Notes under the pieces: generated by a model | Seen by the model: the letters and a program-made list of their open reading frames with translations, nothing else | The model's database searches: none | Told to the model about the DNA's origin: nothing | Source: Amycolatopsis tucumanensis | Lineage (GTDB): Bacteria > Actinomycetota > Actinomycetes > Mycobacteriales > Pseudonocardiaceae | DNA: 64,000 nt | Assembly (NCBI RefSeq): GCF_021654135.1 | Contig: NZ_JAKGSD010000033.1 | Location: 5,924 to 69,923 of the forward strand | Reading direction: 5' to 3' | In this document: positions 1-8,453 of the stretch, piece after piece | How the letters are laid out: every line of letters starts with the position of its first letter | Position numbering within the stretch: position 1 is the stretch's first letter | Program-made: the position numbers and the translations under genes

Positions 1-3
1 CCA

Positions 4-105
4 CAGCAGCCGGCACGGCGGAGCCCAGCGGAGCGGACAGCAGCCGGCACGGCGGAGCCCAGCGGAGCGGACAGCAGCCGGCACGGCGGAGCCCAGCGGA
101 GCGGA
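4..105. repeat. 34-bp GC-rich tandem repeat, three copies
   Basis: Three head-to-tail copies of a 34-bp unit beginning CAGCAGCCGGCACGG run from 4-37, 38-71 and 72-105 and appear identical. A 4-base start of a fourth copy follows. The array may continue to the left of the window. There are no spacers, so this is not a CRISPR array. The sequence could be the 3' end of a repetitive coding region or an intergenic minisatellite; nothing in the window decides between these. Confidence 0.9.
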
Positions 106-776
106 CAGCTCATCTCTTGCTTTTCTGGGTTTATGAATGGCGAAGTGCCGAGAAATGGTGAATCGCGAGCATGTTTAATCCAGCTTTCGGCTCATGCGAT
201 TCACCCCGAGAGAACTCAAACAAAGTTTGAGTATTGACACGCCGTCGAAATTGTGATTGTCAAGCGCAAGTGGCAATCCGATGCAAATTGATACAGCGTC
301 GAATTCGAGTCAAGTTGATCAGCGGCGACTGCACAGCAGGAGGCTGCCACCGTAACGAACAGAGCAGCGAGATGCGGGCAATGCATGACGATCAGACAGC
401 GGGAAGTGGGGTACGGATGGATGGTGACCAGCGCAACCAGGGGGACCACGGGGTCACGAGTAACGGCAGGTGACCACCCACCCAAGTCGACTGTTCATGT
501 GCCTGCCGGCCACCGAGTCGGGCGTTACATCGGTAGCCCCTGCGGGGCCGGTGACCAGGCAGTTCGCGGACTCGGAGGGCTACCGCTCTAGTAGGCAGTT
601 GAATCGGACCGTCGTCCGGTAGGTGACCAGGACACTACGAGGTGATCACTGATCGTACTGTTGATCTACTAGTTGGTCACTCGGTGTGGTGACGCCGGTT
701 CGTCCTAAGTAGAAATACGCTGCACCGGGTACCCCGTTTGACGTAGCGTTGACAACCTTGACACTGATCAACCGAG
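106..776. other. non-coding stretch with palindromes
   Basis: No convincing gene is seen here; the short open frames lack ribosome sites and recognisable products. The first 250 bases are lower in GC than the rest of the window. Two inverted repeats stand out. GTGAATCGC at 158-166 pairs with GCGATTCAC at 196-204. ACTCAAAC at 214-221 pairs with GTTTGAGT at 225-232 across a 3-base loop, and is followed directly by TTGACA at 234-239, a possible -35 box. No good -10 box follows at the normal distance. From about 600 on, GGTGACC/GGTCACC-like words recur. Confidence 0.6.
214..232. promoter_or_regulatory. perfect 8-bp-arm palindrome before a TTGACA box
   Basis: ACTCAAAC-AAA-GTTTGAGT is a perfect inverted repeat, and TTGACA begins two bases after it. 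It could be an operator beside a promoter or a short hairpin. No gene starts close downstream, so its target is unknown. Confidence 0.35.
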
Positions 777-1334
777 GTGGCCGATGACGGAGACGATTAT
801 ACGCCCTCTGGCCAGAAAGGAGGCGATTCTCACTTTGAATTTCAGGGCTCGCCTGTGCCGCGGGGGCGGAGTGTAGGCGAGCCGTCACGAACGATTATGG
901 GGGCGTACATGGTAACGGGGGACGCTAGGTACCTAGCGCGGTCGCGGGATCTCCGTCACGTGCTGAACGGGGAATGGATCACGCACATTCTGGTGGCGTT
1001 GAATGCTGGGCCGCTGCATTACAACGAGCTTCATGCCGCCATCCAGGAGATGACCACGTTCGATCCGTGGACCGGGTTGGTCCGCAAGATTCAGAGCCGG
1101 GCATTGGGCCGGACCTTGCGAAGGATGGAGACCGCCGGCCTGGTGGACCGGGTCGAGGAACGGACGTTTCCGCGGTCGGTGGTGTACTCGCTGACGCCCG
1201 CGGGCGCGGATTTGCTGGTCCGGGCGCGGCCTCTGATCGACTGGGCGGAAGAGAACCTCGATCTGATCGAGCGCCTGCAGAAGGCGCCGGACGACGGCGA
1301 TCAGCCGCAGGACGACGAGGATCAGCCTGACTGA
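777..1334 (+). CDS. HxlR-type winged-helix transcriptional regulator
   Basis: The protein (up to 185 aa) carries one winged-helix domain of the HxlR/MarR type. The recognition region around GPLHYNELHAAI and the wing LVDRVEERTFPRSVVYSLT are followed by TPAGADLL, the usual HxlR ending. The tail is acidic and rich in D and Q. HxlR proteins bind DNA as dimers and often sense redox or small molecules; the cysteine that senses aldehydes in HxlR itself is not seen. The first 44 residues look non-domain, and the GTG at 777 has no good ribosome site. ATG at 909, with GGGGG 8 bases upstream, is a likely true start. It stands alone and is convergent with the pilus locus. Its target is unknown. Confidence 0.75.
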   Translation: MADDGDDYTPSGQKGGDSHFEFQGSPVPRGRSVGEPSRTIMGAYMVTGDARYLARSRDLRHVLNGEWITHILVALNAGPLHYNELHAAIQEMTTFDPWTGLVRKIQSRALGRTLRRMETAGLVDRVEERTFPRSVVYSLTPAGADLLVRARPLIDWAEENLDLIERLQKAPDDGDQPQDDEDQPD

Positions 1335-1360
1335 GCTACCGCTGCACTGGCGGACGCGGT

Positions 1361-4300
1361 TCAGCTGGCCGCGGCGTTGTCGGTGGAGACCGGCCGCCGA
1401 GTGCTGCCGCGGCGTTGGAGGAAGTCGGCGAGGTTGAGCGTGTCGGGGCTGGGATGTTGGCCGATCTCGTCGAGCGTGGTGGTCAGCAGCGCGAGGGTGC
1501 GGGGGATGGCGGCGTACTGGTCGAGGCGGGCTTGGGTGCGGATGATGTCGCGGTAGACGCCCTCGTTGTAGCGGTCGAGCTTCCGGGTGCGTTCCAGGAG
1601 CGTGAGCATGGTTTCTGGGGCGCTGTCGCCGTGCGCGCGGATCAGGGCGCCGAGCGCGTCCAGGACGTCGCGTCGGGTGGCCTCGCGGACCGGTTCGATC
1701 CAGGGCACGAGCAGGTCCTCGGCGAGGTCGCCCTGGTAGAGCTCGACGGCGTCGTGCAGCTGGGCCTGGGCCGCGGCGTCGGGTGGGCGGGGCGCCTGCA
1801 GGGCGTGCTGGAGCTGCCAGTAGTCGACGACGGCGAGTTCGTCGTTGAGCTGGTAGCGGCCGTCGTCGTTGACGACGAGGTTGTTGATCCTGCCGTCGGT
1901 GGCGTCGGTGAGCGCGCGGCGCAACATGGACAGGGTGTTGTGGAACGAGTTGTACGGCCGCGGTGGCCGGCTGTCGGGCCAGACGGCCTCGTTGAGGACT
2001 TCGCGGCGGACGCCGTGGGGGTGCAGCGCGAGGTAGACGAGCAGTTCCCGTTGCTTCGGTGTCAGCGCGCCACTGAGCTCGCGTTCTCCCTCGTCGCCGC
2101 GCAGGGCCAGGTGCAGGCGTCCCAGCACACGCACAACCAGCGGGGTTTGCGGTGCTGCCACGTCACCGTTGTCCGGTTTCCGGGGTTCCTCGGCGGCCGG
2201 TGCCTGCTCGGCGGCCGGCTTGACGTCCTCGGCGGCCGTGCGGCGCTCGTCGGTGTCGTCCGGGGTGGCTGCGGCCGGGGCCTTCGGCGGGACGTCCACG
2301 GGGATGGGGTGGACGTCCAGCAGTTGCAGGCTCGGGGCCGGTGGGGTCTGCTGGTTGTCTTCCTGTTCCGGCGGGCGGGTGGATTCGAGCTGGGTCATCT
2401 CGTCGACCGAGCGCTGCTCGGGGACGGGCGGCGTGGGTGCAACGTCGTGATCGTCTGCGGGCGGTGCGAGTTCGTCGCCGGTGAAGCCGCTGGTTGCGTG
2501 GTCGGGTGTGGCCAGGTCGGCGGGGCCTTCAGCATCGCGGAGCACGGCAAGCAGTTCGGTGGCATCGGTGGAGGGCAGGCTGAACAGGCGTGTGTCGGCG
2601 AGGGCGTCGCCGAGGCCAGGGCTGGTCGCGCTGACGGTGCCGTCGTGGCGGACGCGCACGGTCGCGCCGGGGCGCCATTGGCCGAGGAGCACGCCGGCCA
2701 GGCCGAGAGTCGAGCCGTTGTCGAGGACGGCTTGCAGGCGGCGTTCCGCGTGGGGCGTGGGGCTGGCGAGCAGCACGAGCGAGGCCGGAGTGAGTCGGGT
2801 TTCGGTCTGCTCGATGGCGTGGCGGGTCCGGGTGAGCAGGGCCGCTTCCATCTCGTCGAGGGCAGCGTCGAGCGTGGCGACGACGTGGACGGTGGACGGC
2901 AGGTTCTCGACGTCGGTGCCGTCGAAGACGAGGTGCAGGTCGTCGGCGGGGACGAGCACGCGGATGCCGTCGCCGGGCTGCTGTTCGGTGAGCAGGTGCA
3001 GCAGCAGCGCGCGGGCAGCGGCGGTGGCGCCAGGTCCGGCGAGACCGAGGCCGCGGGTGCTGGCCAGGTTCAGGGCGAGTTCGCGACCGCCCCGCACGCC
3101 GACCTTCGCCGGTACGGGGACTGGTTTGTCGTCGGGTTCCAGGTCCCCGGCGGCGGTGATGTGGATCCGCGGTGGGGCCGGCGCGAGGTCGACGAACTCC
3201 ACGTCGTCTACGGGCCTGCGGTCGCCGTCGTCCTGGTCGTAGGCGGCCCGCAGGGCGCGGACCACGGGCGCGATCGGGCGCTGCAGGTCGGCGCGGTCGC
3301 CGCTGCCGATGCGGTAGCGGCGTCGGCGCCACATCCGGACCGACACCATGGCCGTCGTGATCGCTCCGGCCAGGCCAAGGCTGACGAACACGCCGGTCAG
3401 CAGGTCCAGCCCCGGTTCGGCCTGGTCGTCGTGGTGCTGGCCGGCCTCGTCCGCCGTGGCCGGCGCCGGGGTCGTGTTCGGCGCGGGCTGTGTTGACGGA
3501 GGCGTGGTCGGTGCAGTGCTCGTCGGAGGAGGTGGCGGCTGCGGCGGCGGCACCTGCGGCTGCTGCTCGCCGGGAGGATGTTGTTCGGGCGGGGCCGGGA
3601 TGTAGGCGGTGATCTTCCAGCCGGGGCGCACGAGGTTGGGTTGGGTCAGCGCGCGGCCGTCGGGCTGCTCCACGCCGCGGTTGAGCTGGAACAACTCAGG
3701 CCACCGGGTTCCGCCGCCGGGACCGTAGATGCGTTCGGCGACCCGCCACAGGCTGTCGTAGATCCCGTCCTCGGGGAGCCGGACCTCCTCGGTGACCTGG
3801 ACCATGCCCGGCGGGGCCGGCGCTGCCCGATCGACCACCAACGTGGCGGCCGGGACGACGGCCGCCTGCGGAGCCGCGGCCTGCGCGGTCGGGCCTGGGG
3901 TCAGCGGTGCGACGACGGCGACCGGCGTGAGATCGGCGGCCAAGACTGCGGTGGCCGGGGTGGGAGCCGTGTACGGGGTCCGGTTGCCGAGCAGGGTCAG
4001 CACGATGGTGCCGATCAGAGCCGCGGCGAGCCCGTGCAGCGGGCCAGGCGGGCGGACCTGCGGCCAGGTGATCCCGCGCGCCGCGTCGACGGTGCAGCGC
4101 AGGACGTCGAGCGCGAAGAAGAACCAGACGATCCAGCACAGCACCGCCAGGGTGTTGAGCAGGAACTGCGCGCTCATCGGGTTGAGCAGCGTCGCCTGGA
4201 TCTCGTCCCACGTCGGCACGTCGTCAGGCAGGGGCCACCCCACGAAGTGCACGAGGGCCCAGGGCAGGCCCGCCACGAGCGCGAGCAGGACGACGAGGGC

Positions 4301-4408
4301 GAGCAGACCGCGCACGAACCGGAGCACCGCGGCCAGTGCCCACCACGCGGGGCGGCCTGTCCTCGGCCGTATCGGCTTTCGGTGAGGGGAGTGCGAGTGT
4401 GCGGTCAT
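1361..4408 (-). CDS. membrane LysM protein with C-terminal BTAD (SARP-like) regulatory domain
   Basis: 1015 aa. Three membrane segments lie near residues 28-55, 82-103 and 122-140. A LysM-like domain follows at about 210-270 (DSLWRVAERIYG ... WPELFQLNRG), then a proline/threonine-rich stretch, and a fourth membrane segment near 337-358 ending in RMWRRRR. A long cytoplasmic part ends in a winged helix plus BTAD domain from about 757 (LTPKQRELLVYLALHP ... LSMLRRALTD). The LysM would face the wall and the BTAD region the cytoplasm, suggesting an envelope-tethered regulator. Such proteins commonly border actinobacterial Tad loci (family knowledge). It is the last gene of the pilus run, 64 bases after the previous gene. 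Direct DNA binding by the membrane-anchored form is inference. Confidence 0.8.
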   Translation of the reverse strand: MTAHSHSPHRKPIRPRTGRPAWWALAAVLRFVRGLLALVVLLALVAGLPWALVHFVGWPLPDDVPTWDEIQATLLNPMSAQFLLNTLAVLCWIVWFFFALDVLRCTVDAARGITWPQVRPPGPLHGLAAALIGTIVLTLLGNRTPYTAPTPATAVLAADLTPVAVVAPLTPGPTAQAAAPQAAVVPAATLVVDRAAPAPPGMVQVTEEVRLPEDGIYDSLWRVAERIYGPGGGTRWPELFQLNRGVEQPDGRALTQPNLVRPGWKITAYIPAPPEQHPPGEQQPQVPPPQPPPPPTSTAPTTPPSTQPAPNTTPAPATADEAGQHHDDQAEPGLDLLTGVFVSLGLAGAITTAMVSVRMWRRRRYRIGSGDRADLQRPIAPVVRALRAAYDQDDGDRRPVDDVEFVDLAPAPPRIHITAAGDLEPDDKPVPVPAKVGVRGGRELALNLASTRGLGLAGPGATAAARALLLHLLTEQQPGDGIRVLVPADDLHLVFDGTDVENLPSTVHVVATLDAALDEMEAALLTRTRHAIEQTETRLTPASLVLLASPTPHAERRLQAVLDNGSTLGLAGVLLGQWRPGATVRVRHDGTVSATSPGLGDALADTRLFSLPSTDATELLAVLRDAEGPADLATPDHATSGFTGDELAPPADDHDVAPTPPVPEQRSVDEMTQLESTRPPEQEDNQQTPPAPSLQLLDVHPIPVDVPPKAPAAATPDDTDERRTAAEDVKPAAEQAPAAEEPRKPDNGDVAAPQTPLVVRVLGRLHLALRGDEGERELSGALTPKQRELLVYLALHPHGVRREVLNEAVWPDSRPPRPYNSFHNTLSMLRRALTDATDGRINNLVVNDDGRYQLNDELAVVDYWQLQHALQAPRPPDAAAQAQLHDAVELYQGDLAEDLLVPWIEPVREATRRDVLDALGALIRAHGDSAPETMLTLLERTRKLDRYNEGVYRDIIRTQARLDQYAAIPRTLALLTTTLDEIGQHPSPDTLNLADFLQRRGSTRRPVSTDNAAAS

Positions 4409-4472
4409 GGCGTGCTCGATTCCTTGGACGTACAGGTTTACGGCTCCGCGGTCGCCAGCGGAGCAAGCGGCG

Positions 4473-4910
4473 TCATGTCACCGGCGTGGGAATCCGGGTG
4501 GAGGTGTCCGCCGCGCCGTTGCGAGGTCCGGCGAGCTCGGGTGACGCGGACTGCTGGGTGGTCGGCGCCGGGTTCGATGTGGACGATGCTTGGCTCGCGT
4601 CCCGTTTCGCGGTGGCGGTGCCGGCGGTAGACCGCTTGCGCTTGGGGCGAGTCGTCTTGCGGCCGTTGAGCCACTGGGTGAGGTCGGTGGCCGGTACGTC
4701 GGTGAACTTGGCCAGCTCGTCAACGCTGATGACGTCGCTGGACTCAGCGAGGACGTCGCCGAGTTCTCGCTCGACGTCGCCGAGTTTCTCGGCCACCTCT
4801 GCCCGCAGCAGTGCGAGTTCACCGACGCGCTTGGCAGCAGCTGCCCGCTTCGCGCTGCGGGCCGCGTCGGCTTGCTCGACGCGGCGTTCGATCTCTTCAG
4901 TCGTCGCCAT
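4473..4910 (-). CDS. small coiled-coil protein with helix-turn-helix-like segment
   Basis: 145 aa. Residues 1-58 form a charged, alanine-rich coiled coil. They are followed by ISVDELAKFTDVPATDLTQW, which looks like a short helix-turn-helix. The tail is basic and then Ser/Thr/Pro-rich and probably unstructured. GGAAGGAGACCAGG precedes the ATG. It sits between the TadG-like gene (54-base gap) and the LysM-BTAD gene, so it may regulate or scaffold the pilus operon. I do not recognise a named family. Confidence 0.6.
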   Translation of the reverse strand: MATTEEIERRVEQADAARSAKRAAAAKRVGELALLRAEVAEKLGDVERELGDVLAESSDVISVDELAKFTDVPATDLTQWLNGRKTTRPKRKRSTAGTATAKRDASQASSTSNPAPTTQQSASPELAGPRNGAADTSTRIPTPVT

Positions 4911-4964
4911 CCTGGTCTCCTTCCCCGGTGTGGCACTGAACTGGGTACGAGCATGTGAAGGTCG

Positions 4965-5417
4965 TCATGGGAGTACTCCGGAGATTCCGCGTTGCGGTTG
5001 GGCCTGCCCGGTTCCCGTGACGGTGATTGAGCCGATGCTGACCAGCCCGAGCAGCTGGGTCGGCTGGTCGATGCTGACGGTCACGTTCACGGTGGTGCCG
5101 GCGACCGAGACGGTGCCGGTGTGGCCGGCGGCGGCGAGGTAGCTGCGGGCCGCGGCGCTGGCTTGGTGTGGGACCAGGCGCAGGGTGCCGTCGGTGCGGT
5201 AGGCGGTCAGGTCGATTTCCTGGGCGCCGGCCCGCGCGGCTTCCTGCGCCTCGCCCATCGCACGGACCTTGGCGGCCAGGGCGAGCCCGCCGTCGAGCAC
5301 GAGCCCGGCGAACAGCAGCGCGGCGAGGGCGATGATGACGACGAAGGCGGTCACCCGGCCGTCCTGGTCTTCGCGCAGCCGGCCGGTTCGGCGGCGCAGC
5401 GATGCGGCCACCCTCAT
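4965..5417 (-). CDS. TadG/Rv3660c-type pilus assembly pseudopilin (pilus assembly protein TadG-like)
   Basis: 150 aa. A short basic N-terminus (RRRTGRLREDQDGRV) leads into one membrane helix (TAFVVIIALAALLFAGLVLDGG) and a periplasmic region with a beta-rich end. This matches TadG/TadE-like minor pilins, which sit in the membrane and help assemble Flp pili. The start at 5417 is chosen because ATGA overlaps the stop of the preceding TadE-like gene, implying translational coupling. Longer upstream starts in this frame would run through the neighbouring gene. Confidence 0.75.
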   Translation of the reverse strand: MRVAASLRRRTGRLREDQDGRVTAFVVIIALAALLFAGLVLDGGLALAAKVRAMGEAQEAARAGAQEIDLTAYRTDGTLRLVPHQASAAARSYLAAAGHTGTVSVAGTTVNVTVSIDQPTQLLGLVSIGSITVTGTGQAQPQRGISGVLP

Positions 5418-5911
5418 GGCGCACCTCCCGCTTGGGCGTTGGGGGCGGTGCCGCGCCAGACATCGACCGGGGAGGAGAAGCTGGATTGGAACGTCCGGCT
5501 GCCGGGCACGCCGAGCGAGGTCAGGTCCCCGAGGCCGACGCTGCAGGACACGGTGACGGTCACCGTGGAGCCCGGCTTGAGTCCCTGAGTGTCGGTAGAC
5601 ACCGACAACGACTGGCAGGTGATCCCCGCGGACGCCAGGGCTGCGCTGGCGGTGGCTTGGGCGTTGGCGGTGGCCTGCGATGGGGTGCGGGCCAGGGTGG
5701 CGGCGCGGGCCGCTTGGTGCGCGACGTCGTTGATCCGCAGCTTGGTGTCGGCCAGCCGACCGCAGAACACCACGAACAACAGCAGCAGGATCAGCAGCGG
5801 GGTCAGTAGAGTGAGCTCGGCCGCAGCGGAGCCTCGTTCGTCCCGGCGCAGCGCGCGAATACTCGCGCGCATCGAGCGCGCGAACGCGGGAAGACGGCGG
5901 GCCGCAGTCAT
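5414..5911 (-). CDS. TadE-like pseudopilin
   Basis: 165 aa. The N-terminus is basic. DERGSAAAELTLLTPLLIL marks the prepilin-like cleavage zone, with E at +5 as in TadE proteins, and the membrane helix. A secreted domain of about 110 residues follows, with a pair of cysteines (TCQSL ... VSCSV). TadE pseudopilins are processed by the prepilin peptidase and act in Flp pilus assembly. The gene overlaps its neighbours by 4 bases on both sides. Confidence 0.8.
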   Translation of the reverse strand: MTAARRLPAFARSMRASIRALRRDERGSAAAELTLLTPLLILLLLFVVFCGRLADTKLRINDVAHQAARAATLARTPSQATANAQATASAALASAGITCQSLSVSTDTQGLKPGSTVTVTVSCSVGLGDLTSLGVPGSRTFQSSFSSPVDVWRGTAPNAQAGGAP

Positions 5912-6399
5912 GGTGCCACCGCCCCTGCACCGGTCGGCGGGGTGAATTTCTCAACGGGCCCAACGGCTTCGGCGTGCACCGTGAAGGTCGCGAACGGAAT
6001 CACGTTGATCACGGTTCCGGTGACCGTCACGGATGCTTGGTTCGGTCCTCGCTGGACGTTGACCGATGTTCCTTGCAGCGGGCCACTTCCGAGTTGGGTG
6101 AGGACTCGTTGTCCTTCGGCATTGCCCGCGGCAGTGCTGCCGCCGTACACGCGTGCTGCGGACAGGGCTTCGGAGGCGGCGGCTTGGGCTATGTGGGTGG
6201 CGTGCATGTAGAGCGCGAACTGCGCGATCAACAGGATCAGCAGCAACAGCAGGGGCGTGGCGATGACGAGTTCGACCGTGCCGGCGCCACGCTGATCCGT
6301 CCGCAGCCGGCGCAGCGCCGCCCGCACACGTGTCCGGTGTGGACGCTCGCGTGTGTTCGGCGTGCGGGGTCGGCTGGGGCGTCGAGGCATTGTGGTCAC
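5908..6399 (-). CDS. TadE-like pseudopilin
   Basis: 163 aa, a paralogue of the next gene downstream in the operon. DQRGAGTVELVIATPLLLLL is the TadE signature, with the conserved glutamate before the membrane helix. The secreted part is beta-rich and ends in FTPPTGAGAVAP. Translation may begin at GTG 6399 or at ATG 6390; the latter has GGTG 6 bases upstream. It lies 4 bases after the Flp-like pilin gene. Confidence 0.8.
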   Translation of the reverse strand: MTTMPRRPSRPRTPNTRERPHRTRVRAALRRLRTDQRGAGTVELVIATPLLLLLILLIAQFALYMHATHIAQAAASEALSAARVYGGSTAAGNAEGQRVLTQLGSGPLQGTSVNVQRGPNQASVTVTGTVINVIPFATFTVHAEAVGPVEKFTPPTGAGAVAP

Positions 6400-6403
6400 C
6401 GGC

Positions 6404-6589
6404 CTACAGGTTGATGCCGTTGGCTTTCTGGGTGACCTTAATGACGATGATCGCGATGACCGCGATGGCCAGCGCCGCCAGCAGGGCGGTGACCACGACC
6501 GCTTCGGTGGAGTAGCCCGCCTCGTCGCGGCGCAGCCGCTCCAGCTCGCCCCGGATGCGGGCGATGAGGATCTGAACTTCGGTGAACAT
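6404..6589 (-). CDS. Flp-like major pilin candidate
   Basis: 61 aa. A basic leader ending in LRRDEAGYSTEAVVV precedes a hydrophobic helix (TALLAALAIAVIAIIVIKV). Size, the glycine before the cleavage zone and the glutamate five residues later fit Flp/Fap pilins, which are polymerised into the pilus fibre after cleavage by the TadV/CpaA peptidase. Its place between TadC and the TadE genes supports this. Identity as the major rather than a minor pilin is inferred from size and position. Confidence 0.75.
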   Translation of the reverse strand: MFTEVQILIARIRGELERLRRDEAGYSTEAVVVTALLAALAIAVIAIIVIKVTQKANGINL

Positions 6590-6639
6590 CAGCTTCTCCC
6601 CCGTGGTTCGGGGTCCGGTATGGACAGTTCTTGTGGAAC

Positions 6640-7533
6640 TCAGAGACCTCCCAGCACGCTCGCGAGGGCTGGGAACCCGATGAAAATCAGGAATCCGCCG
6701 AACAGCATCACCACGGGAAGGCTCATGCGTTCGGTGGCTGCTTGCGCTTCGCCTTCAGCGTCGGTGAGTTCACGGGTGCGCAGCGCCGCGGCCTTGGCCG
6801 CGAGGCTGGCGCGAACGCGGGCGCCTTCGGTGCCGGCGAGGCTGACCGAGGCGGCTAGCTCGGACAGCTGATGCACGTCGAGCTCGGTGCCGAGCTGACC
6901 GAGGGTCGACCACGGTGTGGTGCGGGTCAGCTTGGCGGTGACCAGCGCGCGGCGCAGCTGTTGGAAGGCCCAGCCCTTGCCGATGCCGACCGCGTCCGAC
7001 AGCGCGCCGTCGACTCCGGCGCCGCCGGCCAGCAGGACCCGGATCAGGTTCAGGTAGGCCGACAGCGCGTGCCGGAAGGTCGAGCGCCGCCGCTCGGCTT
7101 CCTGCCGCACGCTGATATCCGGCAACAGGAATCCACCGAGCGCGAAGAGCAGGCTCGCGACCGCGGGGACTTCCCAGCCGAGACCAACGTCGGCTACGAC
7201 GAGCAGCAGTTGCATCAGGATCGGCAGCAACAGCCCGGTCAGCGCCAGCGTGGCCTTCTCGGCCAGGTGGTGCTCGATGCTCTTGCCGGTGACCGCGAGG
7301 TCGTTGCGCAGCTTGCGGTTGGGCAACCCGAGTGCGGCCAACGGCTTGATGAACGGCCGGCCCACGCGCAACGCCCAGCCGTCGGAGTCCGCGGTGAGGA
7401 TCGGTGGCGGCGCGGGCGTCGCGTGCAACCGGTCGACCAGAGCGCGCAGCGGCGGCCTCGGCGGGAACACGTAGATCACGAGCGCCCACAAGCCGACGCC
7501 GAGCCCGGCGCCCCACAACAACGCGCTGATCAT
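6640..7533 (-). CDS. tadC: TadC-like inner-membrane platform protein (T2SSF family)
   Basis: 297 aa. An N-terminal membrane segment, two central ones near residues 95-140 and one at the C-terminus frame a cytoplasmic four-helix T2SSF domain (FRHALSAYLNLIRVLLAGGAG ... ELAASVSLAGTEGARV). TadB and TadC form the membrane platform on which the TadA ATPase works. The start overlaps the tadB stop as ATGA. Confidence 0.88.
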   Translation of the reverse strand: MISALLWGAGLGVGLWALVIYVFPPRPPLRALVDRLHATPAPPPILTADSDGWALRVGRPFIKPLAALGLPNRKLRNDLAVTGKSIEHHLAEKATLALTGLLLPILMQLLLVVADVGLGWEVPAVASLLFALGGFLLPDISVRQEAERRRSTFRHALSAYLNLIRVLLAGGAGVDGALSDAVGIGKGWAFQQLRRALVTAKLTRTTPWSTLGQLGTELDVHQLSELAASVSLAGTEGARVRASLAAKAAALRTRELTDAEGEAQAATERMSLPVVMLFGGFLIFIGFPALASVLGGL

Positions 7534-8453
7534 GACGACGCCCCCTTCCCGGTGAGCAAGTCATCGACGTCCACGTCGGCGTCGTGGGGCCGGATCGTGG
7601 CCAGCTCCGTGAGGAAGCGCTCCGGCTCACGCATCCGCGCAATCCTTGCCAGCCAAGCAAAAGCTGCCGCGAACAGCGCGCCGACGAACAGCAACATGAT
7701 TTGCCCGAACGCGGAGTCGTAGGGGGCGAGGTAGCCGCGGTTGAGCAGCACCAGCCCGATCGCGAAGGACAGCGTGGTGATCACGATGACGCGCACGCTG
7801 GTCCGGGTACGGGCGCGGCCGGCCTCGACGCGCATCCGCATGGACGCCTGCTCGCGTGCCTCGCTGGCGAGTTCGCCGAGCAGGTCGGCCAGCTGCCGGG
7901 CCTGGTGCTCCGCGGCCAGCACGAGCGCGGAGATCACCAGGTCCGCGGTGGGGTCGCGCAGCTGGTCGGCGAGGTGGCGCAGCGACGGTGCGAGGCGTTC
8001 GCCGCGCTCCAGCCGGACGGCGAGCTCGGTGATCTCCTCGCGGATCGCCTCGGGGCAGGCCGGGGCGGTGGCGAGGATGGCCTGTTCCAGACCGGCCGCG
8101 GCCACCAGGGTGTCGCGCAGCATCTCGGTCCACCCGGCGATCGCCTCGATGCGTTCGAGGTGGCGCTTGTGGTCGACGTTCGAGCCGAGGATTCGCGGCA
8201 GGCCGACGACGGCGAGCGCGGTCAGGATGGCGGCGACCACCCAGCCGGTGACCGCGCCGACGGCCAAGCCGGCGAGCACGGCCACGACGAGCCAGCCAAC
8301 CCGCTTGCGGTCATGCCGGGCGGCCAGCCAGGCGCTCAGCCGCGACGGCGTCGCCGGACGGGCGGGTCGGCCGCGCAGTCCGGCGGCGATGAGCAGGACA
8401 CCGACGGCCACACCGGCACCGAGTAGGCCGAACAGGGCGGCGGTCGTGGTCAT
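7530..8453 (-). CDS. tadB: TadB-like inner-membrane platform protein (T2SSF family)
   Basis: 307 aa. There are two N-terminal membrane segments (near 5-25 and 55-85), a T2SSF cytoplasmic domain (GWTEMLRDTLVAAAGLEQAI ... LAAEHQARQLADLLGELA) and two C-terminal membrane segments. It partners TadC. The start at 8453 overlaps the tadA stop (ATGA); longer in-frame upstream starts would lie inside tadA and are unlikely. Confidence 0.88.
   Translation of the reverse strand: MTTTAALFGLLGAGVAVGVLLIAAGLRGRPARPATPSRLSAWLAARHDRKRVGWLVVAVLAGLAVGAVTGWVVAAILTALAVVGLPRILGSNVDHKRHLERIEAIAGWTEMLRDTLVAAAGLEQAILATAPACPEAIREEITELAVRLERGERLAPSLRHLADQLRDPTADLVISALVLAAEHQARQLADLLGELASEAREQASMRMRVEAGRARTRTSVRVIVITTLSFAIGLVLLNRGYLAPYDSAFGQIMLLFVGALFAAAFAWLARIARMREPERFLTELATIRPHDADVDVDDLLTGKGASS

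Noticed and set aside
4..105. CRISPR array
   Set aside because: The 34-bp units are directly adjacent without spacers and no cas genes are present.
1415..3496. Large plus-strand gene opposite the LysM-BTAD gene
   Set aside because: A frame left open by high GC opposite a real gene; composition is Gly/Val/Arg-rich without domains. The same applies to long frames opposite clpB (44,472-46,712) and dnaK (48,475-50,229).
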